Shown one piece after another: positions 7,694 through 14,507 of a stretch of DNA of 64,000 bases. The DNA lies in NCBI RefSeq assembly GCF_024734895.1, contig NZ_CP091430.1, positions 3,924,501-3,988,500 of the forward strand, read 5' to 3'. The notes under the pieces are model-generated. The model saw nothing but the letters and a program-made list of their open reading frames with translations. It was not told where the DNA came from and did no database searches. This DNA is from Paenibacillus spongiae. Lineage in GTDB: Bacteria > Bacillota > Bacilli > Paenibacillales > Paenibacillaceae. The position numbers were made by a program, and so were the translations under genes. The first letter of the stretch is position 1. Each line of letters starts with the position of its first letter.

Positions 7694-8671
7694 TCATCCG
7701 AGCTTGATTCTGGCCTTCGTCCTGTCCGATTCGAACAAAGCATCCATAACATGCGCTTGCGCCATAATGGACTCGCCGGCATCCGTTTCGGTATCTCCGG
7801 CGAGGGCGTACCGTGCGAACCGCTCTGCTTGCAGGCGGAACGGGGCAACGCGTTCCGTAACAAAATTCTTCGTCTCTCCGTTCAACGTCACCTGCAGCGT
7901 AATCGTTTGCGCATTCGAGAACTGCTTGACTTCCAGTTCGCCATTCGTACCCTTGATCGCATACCCACAGCCGTAGGGCATATCGAGGGAGGCAGTCATG
8001 TGCGCCGTTCCGCCGCCCGGGAACAGCAGCGTACCCGCGAACCGGAGGTCGACCCCCGTACCGCCCGCCCGAATCATCCGGGAGTCGGCATATTCGGGTT
8101 CCTCTTGAAAATGAAAGCGGCTCCAAGACGCCAAATAGCAGCCTAAGTCGTACAACGCGCCTCCACCCCAAGCTTCATTCAACCGACTGCTGCCCGCAGC
8201 GGCCTGAAAGGAGAAATGGCCGTGAAAGAAGACGGGATCGCCGATCGTTCCGCTCCGGATCGCCTCCCTCGCATAATGATGGCCCTCCAGGGTACGCCAT
8301 ACGAACGCTTCCTCCACGCGGACGCCGCGGCATCTTGCCAGGTCGACGATTTCCTTTGCTTCGGAGGCGTTCAATGCGAACGGCTTCTCCAACAGCACGT
8401 GCTTGCCAGCTTTGACGGCTTCGAGCGCCCACTCCTTATGCAAATGGTGGAGCAGGGCAATGTAGACCGCATCGATATCGGGATCGTCCAGAAGCTCCCG
8501 GTAACCCGCGTAAGCTCTCGGCACGCCATACGTATCGGCCGCCTTTCGGCTATTCTCGGCCATTCGGCCGGATATGCCGATCCACTCGCCGTTATCGGAT
8601 TGATGCAGAGCCGGCCCCGCTTTCCCTATGATGTTTCCGGTTCCCAATATGCCCCATCGCAATTTGTTCAT
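7694..8671 (-). CDS. Gfo/Idh/MocA-family NAD(P)-dependent oxidoreductase
   Basis: A 325-residue protein, the usual family length. The Rossmann dinucleotide motif GILGTGNIIGKA is at 8-19, the conserved HVLLEKPFALN loop (Lys-Pro) at ~90-100, and the C-terminal alpha/beta substrate domain runs from ~125 to the end. Family members oxidise or reduce sugars, inositols or related polyols. AGGAGG lies 7 bases upstream of the ATG at 8671. It is a single-gene unit on the minus strand, so the substrate is open; the many sugar genes nearby make a carbohydrate likely. Confidence 0.9.
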   Translation of the reverse strand: MNKLRWGILGTGNIIGKAGPALHQSDNGEWIGISGRMAENSRKAADTYGVPRAYAGYRELLDDPDIDAVYIALLHHLHKEWALEAVKAGKHVLLEKPFALNASEAKEIVDLARCRGVRVEEAFVWRTLEGHHYAREAIRSGTIGDPVFFHGHFSFQAAAGSSRLNEAWGGGALYDLGCYLASWSRFHFQEEPEYADSRMIRAGGTGVDLRFAGTLLFPGGGTAHMTASLDMPYGCGYAIKGTNGELEVKQFSNAQTITLQVTLNGETKNFVTERVAPFRLQAERFARYALAGDTETDAGESIMAQAHVMDALFESDRTKARIKLG

Positions 8672-8992
8672 CTGGCATCCTCCTGAAATTCCAACGATTT
8701 ACTACTCATTTTACTTGACAGACCGGCCCTTGTGAAGATTGACTTAAAGTGATTTGAAGTTAGGATGAAAGGGTAGATTTTCGCGTTTGGTGTTAGAGGA
8801 CAAGAACATATAGCGTACCTGTTCCGCTTTATCGCGGATTTTTTGTTTTATGGGACAAGAAAATTGTCTCATTCCAGACTACGAGGGGATTAAACTAATG
8901 GGCAGAAGGTGTGGTGGAATGGCTATTTATTATCGCTCTCTATTTTGCCAAACTACAATATGATGAGTCTAGAAATCTAAAGAGGTGAGCTA
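8672..8992. other. Intergenic stretch with cwlJ upstream region
   Basis: It holds a divergent promoter region for the oxidoreductase, a hairpin terminator (8823-8844) and the motif AACTAATGGGCAG near 8890. A ~60-bp block before cwlJ (GGCTATTTATTATCGCTCTC and flanks) is repeated almost exactly before the second cwlJ at 29.5 kb. AGAGGACAAGAACATATAGC (about 8796) recurs after cwlJ at about 9730. No gene is visible. Confidence 0.5.
8823..8844 (+). terminator. Short hairpin terminator
   Basis: TCCGC-TTTATC-GCGGA followed by TTTTTT. The same hairpin style follows the repeated AGAGGACAAGAACATATAGC motif again at 9756. Confidence 0.5.
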
Positions 8993-9451
8993 ATGGCAGT
9001 CGTAAAAGCCAGGGAACAGGATATTAATATGTTGGCAAGGTTGCTTCGAGCTGAAGCTGAGACCGAAGGCGAAATGGGCATGCTCCTTGTTGGAAATGTT
9101 GGCATTAACCGAATAAGAGCGAATTGCTCCGATTTTAAAAATATCCGGACAATTCCCCAGATGATCAACCAGCCTCATGCGTTCGAAGCATTGCAACATG
9201 GTATCTACTATCAAAACGCAAGAGAGAGGGAACGCCGTCTGGCGAAGCGGGCTGTGAATGGGGAGCGGAATTGGCCAGCCAAATTCACCCTATGGTATTT
9301 CCGTCCAGGAACGTTCGAAAATCCCGGACCTTGTCCGCCAACTTGGTATAATCAGCCGCTCGTAGGACGATGGAAGAAGCACTGTTTTTATGAACCGACC
9401 GGGGAAGAATGTGAAAATGTATATAATCATGTGGATGGACCACTGCCATAA
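8993..9451 (+). CDS. cwlJ: Spore cortex-lytic hydrolase CwlJ (copy 1)
   Basis: Cell-wall hydrolase of the SleB/CwlJ (Hydrolase_2) family, which cuts spore-cortex peptidoglycan during germination. At 152 residues without signal peptide it fits CwlJ (about 142), which sits in the spore coat, and not the longer secreted SleB. Typical CwlJ segments are present: DINMLARLLRAEAETEG, GMLLVGNVGINRIRANCSDF, QMINQPHAFEA, NWPAKFTLWYFRPGTF, NQPLVGRWKKHCFY. AAAGAGGTG precedes the ATG. No gerQ is next to it. The second copy at 29501 is about 90% identical, and its ~60-bp upstream block is also duplicated. Confidence 0.92.
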   Translation: MAVVKAREQDINMLARLLRAEAETEGEMGMLLVGNVGINRIRANCSDFKNIRTIPQMINQPHAFEALQHGIYYQNARERERRLAKRAVNGERNWPAKFTLWYFRPGTFENPGPCPPTWYNQPLVGRWKKHCFYEPTGEECENVYNHVDGPLP

Positions 9452-9755
9452 CCTGGACCATGCGGCGACCGGCATGATTTTGCATCTCATGTACGATAAC
9501 GTGCTTCCATCTTATGAAGTAGGGACACGGTCCGGAAACTTGCCTGATTAGAAAACGGAAACAAAAAAACATATATACTCGATTTGATCGATGATTTCCG
9601 TTGGAAGTTTTCTTGAGCAGTGCAGTACGTCAAGATTTTGCTTTGACTTGAAAAACGTACTAGAATATGTTAGCGTCAAAATTTATTCATTAACAACAAG
9701 TAGTAGGCGAACTAGCTGAGGTTATTGTAGAGGACAAGAACATATAGCATTCCGG

Positions 9756-9780
9756 ATCCGCGATAAACGCGGATTTTTTT
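9756..9780 (+). terminator. Rho-independent terminator
   Basis: ATCCGCG-ATAAA-CGCGGAT (9756-9774) followed by a T-run. It lies 300 bases after cwlJ copy 1, downstream of the repeated AGAGGACAAGAACATATAGC motif. The 9452-9755 stretch holds no recognisable gene. Confidence 0.75.
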
Positions 9781-9839
9781 CACTATAAATAGAGAAATGT
9801 ATTAATTACTATGTATCCTAAATATGCACAAAACCGATT

Positions 9840-9986
9840 TTGGACACTGCGCATTTGGGTGCCGAGCAGATTGGCAGTGTTCAGCAGGAGGGAATAGCGC
9901 GGCAGGGGATGGTCGCTGGAGTGATATCATCCATATGGGAATACTGCAAGACGAGTATATTAATCCAATGGGGAAATCAATGTGAA
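9840..9986 (+). pseudogene. Frameshifted C-terminus of a GNAT acetyltransferase
   Basis: Two frames together give a typical GNAT end. One reads GAEQIGSVQQEGIARQG, where intact family members have AEKxGFxxEGxxRxx. The other continues DGRWSDIIHMGILQDEY to a stop at 9984-9986. The switch falls near 9907. The N-terminal acetyl-CoA-binding half is missing, so this is a dead fragment. Confidence 0.55.
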
Positions 9987-10280
9987 CAGCTTGGTCCGAT
10001 GGCTCTCTCGCTGATTACGGCTCTATTGAGTTAATTACAGATGATGCGGTAAAGGTGAGGGGGATGTACTCCGAAGGCTACGTGCCATTCTGGTTCAAAA
10101 AAATGAAGAACAAAAGCGTTCACCCCTTTCTTCAATCCTATTACTCCATTCTTGCTTTTCGACTTGCTTGCGATTGAGGAAACACCGTTCTTTTTCAGGA
10201 GACCGGTATTCTTTTGAGAGGCTGCGTTTGACCCGGAGTCTTCGTGATCACGATGCCGAAGAACGATAGCATTTAACAAA
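9987..10280. other. Gap with no supported gene
   Basis: It contains overlapping short frames on both strands (a 37-codon plus-strand frame from 10062 and an 82-codon minus-strand frame at 10031-10279). Neither has a ribosome site or recognisable sequence. Confidence 0.4.
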
Positions 10281-10315
10281 AATCACCCCGTAAGTCTATA
10301 GACTACGGGGTGATT
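10281..10315 (-). terminator. Strong hairpin terminator
   Basis: AATCACCCCGTA (10281-10292) pairs with TACGGGGTGATT (10304-10315). On the minus strand it lies just beyond the stop of the small gene at 10340-10597, with an AT-rich tail on both sides, so it can terminate either way. Confidence 0.75.
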
Positions 10316-10339
10316 TGTTTTGATCTATTTTTCGATTTA

Positions 10340-10597
10340 TCATGGACAAGGGAAACGGAAAATATCCAAAATAATACCGATTGGGATTCGGATGATTATA
10401 AATCTTCTATCAATCCCGCTAAATATCCGTAAACGAATATTATTTACCCCAACACTTATTAAGCATCCCGTAAAAGTATTAAATAGTGTCCGAACAACAA
10501 CAATATTTCCTACCAACCCGGGAGATATACATCTAGTCCTACTTTGTGTTTTCAAAGACACTCTTTTAGCTGTGATTAAATTAATTTCTTTTGACAT
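10340..10597 (-). CDS. Small uncharacterised beta-rich protein
   Basis: An 85-residue protein of unknown function (MSKEINLITAKRVSLKTQ start; Ile/Val-rich middle; ends DIFRFPCP). The Ile/Val/Arg alternation suggests beta strands. There is no signal peptide or membrane helix. GGGGAG lies 10 bases before the ATG, and the strong hairpin at 10281-10315 follows the stop, so the unit has proper signals at both ends. The opposite-strand frame over the same bases has neither. A spore-associated role is possible given nearby cwlJ but not shown. Confidence 0.45.
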   Translation of the reverse strand: MSKEINLITAKRVSLKTQSRTRCISPGLVGNIVVVRTLFNTFTGCLISVGVNNIRLRIFSGIDRRFIIIRIPIGIILDIFRFPCP

Positions 10598-10728
10598 TCA
10601 TATCCAACTCCCCTTTAGTTTTTATGTGAAGATGTTTGTGCTCAACAACAATCTATGCTGAAAATTCATAGTTGACACGGCACTATATTACGGAGGAAAT
10701 ATGCCTCTTGCCCGATATTGATGATATT

Positions 10729-10854
10729 TCAAATTTCAAAATGAAAAGAATGAGGTTCAGCTCCATTCGGTATGCGCGTACCCAAACTGCCCCAGATGAA
10801 GATCATCCCTACAATCATGGAAAAGCAGAGAATGGCAAATAATCCAAAAACCAT
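10729..10854 (-). CDS. Possible 41-residue membrane peptide
   Basis: The minus-strand frame starts MVFGLFAILCFSMIVGMIFI, an unbroken transmembrane helix, followed by a polar tail (NGAEPHSFHFEI). No clear ribosome site precedes the ATG. A 12-bp inverted repeat (AAATCCTTGACC / GGTCAAGGATTT, 10866-10895) lies just upstream and may form an mRNA hairpin. Treat it as a candidate only. Confidence 0.25.
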   Translation of the reverse strand: MVFGLFAILCFSMIVGMIFIWGSLGTRIPNGAEPHSFHFEI

Positions 10855-10904
10855 TGAAAAAATACAAATCCTTGACCCTTTTAGGTCAAGGATTTATATT
10901 TCCT

Positions 10905-11222
10905 TTGGGCAATCATTACCGTTAAAAAAACCGCATTTTCCTGAGGGTGCAATAACCCGTTCTATGCTGGTAAGATACAGAAGTATATGTGGCCCCTATG
11001 GGGTGAACAAGAAGAATTGGTAGGTAAAAACACTAAAAGTGTCTGCAATCAGTGAAAATGGCGTCGAAGAAACAATTTGAGAATCTAATTTAGGGAGAAC
11101 TAACTGGGGTGCAACGCGGCATCTAGTCCCTCTAGTATTGTTTTAAAAACAAATGGACTATGGCAGCTTAATGCCTATGTTGAAGGTAAGCTTCACGGAA
11201 CTATAATAGTTAAAGTCTTATA
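10905..11222 (+). pseudogene. Decayed DUF4871-like (YhfM-type) gene
   Basis: Pieces of one protein are spread over several frames: KYMWPLWGEQEELVGK around 10977-11025, AISENGVEE-like codons around 11045, and GLWQLNAYVEGKLHGTIIVK ending at 11222. The order and the motifs (YMWxxWG, ELVGK, GLWxLxxYVxxKLxGxIxV) match this small Bacillota protein family as I know it. Stops between the pieces show at least two frameshifts. The assignment rests on remembered motifs. Confidence 0.45.
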
Positions 11223-11261
11223 ATACTGATGATGTCAGCCCGAAACATGATTGCTATCATG

Positions 11262-11345
11262 ATTGAACGAACGGGAGACGATAGTGGAATAGAGCAGGTT
11301 GCAGTGGCAATCTGCTTTTTTCATAGATGTAACGGGGAGTTTAAC
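11262..11345. repeat. Dispersed intergenic repeat (copy B)
   Basis: GAACGAACGGGAGACGATAG is followed by a hairpin GCAGGTTGC-AGTG-GCAATCTGC with TTTTTT (11294-11321) and then TGTAACGGGGAG. It has the same layout as the copies at 4713 and 18100. The 11346-11480 stretch holds nothing recognisable. Confidence 0.45.
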
Positions 11346-11480
11346 CATGAATCAGGCTGGTTGGATATAGCTTATCCAGCTTGATCTTAATTTGCCGTAT
11401 TCAAATACTTAAGGAGCAGATTATAATAATTATCGAAGATAAGTTACAATATTTAGTAAATGCTAACTGGAGGCGGCAAA

Positions 11481-11585
11481 GTGGGGAGCGAAAAACTTAC
11501 TTATGCAAGGACCGGTATTAACATAAACGATACGGATGCAGTTAAGCAATTGCATCGCCTTTCTTTTCAAGGTTCTTTCCCTTGA
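11481..11585 (+). CDS. 34-residue open frame, possibly a truncated PurM-like N-terminus
   Basis: A GTG start preceded by GGAGGCGG at good spacing. The product begins MGSEKLTYARTGININDTDA, reminiscent of the start of AIR-synthase (PurM) family proteins, then runs into an unrelated tail and stops. It is probably a truncated gene whose ribosome site survives. A small hairpin GATGCA...TGCATC lies inside its second half. Confidence 0.25.
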   Translation: MGSEKLTYARTGININDTDAVKQLHRLSFQGSFP

Positions 11586-11637
11586 CGCCCATGACAAGCG
11601 ATAATTACAATAAATTAAAAGAATGGAGGTTAACAGG

Positions 11638-12234
11638 ATGAGAGATTGGGAAGAAGTGTATACCAGCGGAGACTTTCGAAACTACTGGGATCTCCCGTAC
11701 CCGTCTCAAGAATTGGTCGCGTTCGTGGCTTCTATGGACCTTCCACCTAACATTGCCGTTTTGGATGTAGGCTGCGGCGCAGGCAGCGAAGCCATTTTTC
11801 TTGCCCAGCGGGGATATCGCGTAATCGGCGTCGATCTGAGTGCCGCTGCATTGAACATCGCAAGGGAACGGGCAAACAAGGCGGAGGTTCAAGTGGATTG
11901 GCGTCAGGGCGATGCCTTGAAATTGCCGTTGGAAAACCTGTGCGTGGATATGGTCAATGATCGCGGATGTTTTCACAGTATCGCCGAAGAAAATCGGGGG
12001 CGATTTGCGGAGGAAGTCGCGCGGGTGCTCAAACCGGGCGGGGTGATGCTGCTCAGAGGCTGTCGCGACAAGGCAGAAGAAGGACATTTTATCTTCGTGA
12101 CCGAACAATCAGTGGACCAGCACTTCAGCCGGTATTTTAAACGCGGCCCGGTGCTGCCGATCCAGATGACGGTCGGAAAAGTTTATAGTGAAGAAGGAAT
12201 GAAGGGCAACCTGGTCGTTTTGAAAAGAAAGTGA
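11638..12234 (+). CDS. Class I SAM-dependent methyltransferase
   Basis: A 198-residue Rossmann methyltransferase. Motif I VLDVGCGAGSEA is at ~43-54, the acidic end of beta-2 is VIGVDLS, motif II-like DMVNDRGCFHSI is at ~104, and VLKPGGVMLLRG is at ~134. It belongs to the broad Methyltransf_11/25 group; the acceptor is unknown. ATG 11638 is preferred over ATG 11623 because GGAGGT at 11626-11630 sits 7 bases before it. The stop overlaps the GTG of the next short frame (GTGA). Confidence 0.85.
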   Translation: MRDWEEVYTSGDFRNYWDLPYPSQELVAFVASMDLPPNIAVLDVGCGAGSEAIFLAQRGYRVIGVDLSAAALNIARERANKAEVQVDWRQGDALKLPLENLCVDMVNDRGCFHSIAEENRGRFAEEVARVLKPGGVMLLRGCRDKAEEGHFIFVTEQSVDQHFSRYFKRGPVLPIQMTVGKVYSEEGMKGNLVVLKRK

Positions 12235-12386
12235 AAGTCGACGCAGTGCGACCGCATTTGGGCTGCAGCCTTCTTGCGTATGGACCGGCGGACGAGGCTA
12301 GGGCGGTTTCCTTTGCCAAACAGATGTTGCTCGGGATCGTATCCGATTCCCCAGCCTCTTATCGGGAGGAAAGCGGATTCCGGTAA
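12231..12386 (+). CDS. Short frame coupled to the methyltransferase
   Basis: A GTG start overlaps the methyltransferase stop in a GTGA junction, the arrangement typical of translational coupling. The 51-residue product (PHLGCSLLAYGPADEARAVS, then FAKQMLLGIVSDSPASYREE) is not recognised. Its abrupt end suggests the front of a longer gene that was truncated. The next 165 bases hold nothing recognisable. Confidence 0.35.
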   Translation: MKVDAVRPHLGCSLLAYGPADEARAVSFAKQMLLGIVSDSPASYREESGFR

Positions 12387-12552
12387 ACCGTCGCCGCTTA
12401 GCAAACGGCATCGAATGGTTTCCGGAATCCCGGCAGAACGCAGCCAACAAAACCTAAGTGCCTTCTTGAAGCAACCCGATGTACCATTTCACCGGTAATA
12501 TCTACCCGCGCAACAGATTCGAACCTCAGATGTCCTAGTGATACAGAGAAAC

Positions 12553-13584
12553 CTAATCTTCTCCCTGCTGATCCGCCCATGCATCTAATAAATCCATTGC
12601 CTTTAATCGGAGTGGCCATGTTTGCTCAATAATATCTATCATGTTGCGGCTTCTCGGGCTTTTAGGGAACTGAGCGGCAAACCAAGCTTCTCGAGGTAAC
12701 CGATACAAGGAAGAAATCGTTTTACGTTCGGTCCGGTCTAAAGGGCGGAGTTCTTCGTACCCGTTTAACAACGAATGAATGAGGACGGGATTAAAGCGAG
12801 TCGTGTTCATGAGAGCTGTTGCTACTTCAACATAGATCGATCCTAACTTAATGCGATCCCAATCAATAATGAAAAGCTGTCCGTCATCGGCAATAATGAC
12901 ATTCTGTGAAGTAATATCGCTGTGTATCAATGCGGGATGAATCGTTTCCTTCACCAAAAGGTCTGCAATCCCCGGGCTCATTAATTCGCTCCAGGACCGA
13001 TCAGAAAACTGGTTACAAGCTTCTCCGAACCTTTTATACCATCTTTGGGTCCAATTATTCATTTGGTTTACTTTTGTCATCCGTCTGCGAAAGAGACGAT
13101 CTTTGCTCTGCCATAATCGAATATGACTGAAAAAGTGACCTTTAATGGGGGAGGAATGACTGGATGTTGTATGCAGGGTGGCAAGAGCTCGTCCGAGCTT
13201 TTCGAAATCCTCTTGATTTTCCATGCTTCTCCCATTTATCCATGTGGTTACATAGAAGGGCCTTCCTTGATTTAAAGTCCACAATTTCCCGGAATTGCTC
13301 GCAAGCCATTTAGGCATGGAATTGAAGCCATTATTCATCAAATGCTGTATATAGTCTGCAGTTGTTTTTATTTGGTCAATTGTACCTGAGTGGAGTAAAT
13401 TACTCCGGAAGAAGGGCTTCATCGCAAAGTTTCCGCTTTCCGTCCGTACTCGGACGATGGCGTTCTTTCGATAATGAGACGCGATCGAGTCTGAACGCAA
13501 CGGAATTAGGCCGAAGCGGCGGACAATTTTACGTATTCGGATTTTGGTATAGGCATTTACCATAGGCAACATCGCTTCTTTCAA
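12553..13584 (-). CDS. CotS-like spore-coat kinase-fold protein
   Basis: A 343-residue protein of the aminoglycoside-phosphotransferase/choline-kinase fold, in the CotS/YutH group associated with spore coats. The catalytic loop HSDITSQNV (His221, Asp223, Asn228) and the metal-binding FIIDWD (Asp241) are intact, so it may be an active kinase. The N-lobe lysine is probably in FAMKPF (Lys56). The Arg/Lys-rich N-terminus is typical of coat proteins. The start is uncertain: TTG 13584 or the ATG four codons later, which has weak AAAGAAG upstream. The substrate is unknown. Confidence 0.8.
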   Translation of the reverse strand: MKEAMLPMVNAYTKIRIRKIVRRFGLIPLRSDSIASHYRKNAIVRVRTESGNFAMKPFFRSNLLHSGTIDQIKTTADYIQHLMNNGFNSMPKWLASNSGKLWTLNQGRPFYVTTWINGRSMENQEDFEKLGRALATLHTTSSHSSPIKGHFFSHIRLWQSKDRLFRRRMTKVNQMNNWTQRWYKRFGEACNQFSDRSWSELMSPGIADLLVKETIHPALIHSDITSQNVIIADDGQLFIIDWDRIKLGSIYVEVATALMNTTRFNPVLIHSLLNGYEELRPLDRTERKTISSLYRLPREAWFAAQFPKSPRSRNMIDIIEQTWPLRLKAMDLLDAWADQQGED

Positions 13585-13975
13585 GAGAAAATGTGGAGAA
13601 TAGTGCTATTTGCTAGGTTATTCATGGAGGGGGGAGCGTGTAAGGCCTTGCGCCTAAGAAACCATTAAAAACTTGCCGTTACAGACAGCGCGGTGAACCG
13701 TATCATAAGTGGCGGAAAGTTTTTTGTGGTGAACGTGTGAAATTGCTTGAAGGGATATATCATAAGCTAAGGATTATGAGCAAGTTACTTCAGAAAAAAA
13801 AGTCCGCGCTGTTCATAATTTTGATTTAAGTTCCGTTCCTGATTATGAAACTGAGCAAGCAAGACAATGAGGATATAGTGTCGTAGGGGCCTCGCTATGA
13901 ACCATCAAATTGCGTCATATTAACTGGACCTCAATTAAGATGCTTTTTTCGATGATGAAGATCAACATGAAGAAG
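13585..13975. other. Gap with a degraded coding remnant
   Basis: From about 13665 a plus-strand frame without a start codon reads CRYRQRGEPYHKWRKVFCGE, then RVKLLEGIYHKLR, and stops near 13830. It is not recognised. The remainder up to the repeat at 13976 has no gene. Confidence 0.3.
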
Positions 13976-14125
13976 ATTTAGATCCCTCATTAGACCACCC
14001 ACTAAACCCCCAAGTGAACCGCAAGAGGCATGCGATTCACTTGGGGGTTTTTGTTTTGCAATCATGGGCACCCGGCAGCAGAGGCTTGATTGTCACTAAT
14101 TATACCTCAAGATCCGGCGGTTCTG
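13976..14125. repeat. 150-bp module with terminator (copy 1)
   Basis: About 93% identical to 33154-33302, running from ATTTAGATCCCTCATTAGAC through CTCAAGATCCGGCG. It contains a strong hairpin AACCCCCAAGTGAA...TTCACTTGGGGGTT (14005-14049) followed by TTTTTGTTTT. The loop and the ~70 bases after the terminator are conserved too, so more than a terminator was copied. Confidence 0.75.
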
Positions 14126-14327
14126 GCCAAAAATCGGCTGTTGCCGAAAACCCCCGATTTCGCTGTCTCACCCGCTTCCGAAATTCATTCCAAAGACCCA
14201 TTTTCGACAAAAGCGGTACATACACCTTGCGGCATGCGTCCGAAAACATTGTCATAATGCGGAATTTTTCATTATTTTATGTCATAAACTCGATCTATTT
14301 CTTTATAAAATAAGGTATAACCTCCAA

Positions 14328-14356
14328 TTGACAGCGCATTCATCCGTTTTTATAAT
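14328..14356 (+). promoter_or_regulatory. Consensus sigma-A promoter
   Basis: TTGACA (14328-14333), a 17-bp spacer and TATAAT (14351-14356), a perfect housekeeping promoter. It lies about 150 bases upstream of the large secreted-protein gene, leaving a ~145-nt leader. I see no known riboswitch in the leader. Confidence 0.85.
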
Positions 14357-14507
14357 ATGAATTGAATTAATTGATACAAATAATACATTTCTGGAAAAGG
14401 AGGCACCCAAGCTTTCGGGTTTTGAGCAGGGATGTACAATTAAGAACGCTCGATAGGATAAGTTGCCGAACAGAACGAATACGCGCGTTAAGGGAGGACT
14501 TTTGACA

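Noticed and set aside
7614..8171. 185-codon minus-strand frame rich in Arg/Gly
   Set aside because: It overlaps the Gfo/Idh/MocA gene in another frame, has no family features and shows the composition of a shadow of GC-rich codons.
10320..10661. 113-codon plus-strand frame over the small minus-strand gene
   Set aside because: It begins inside the tail of the terminator hairpin and lacks a ribosome site, while the minus-strand frame has both a ribosome site and a terminator.
14357..14507. Riboswitch in the leader of the large secreted protein
   Set aside because: The ~145-nt leader has no aptamer signature I recognise and no terminator/antiterminator pair.
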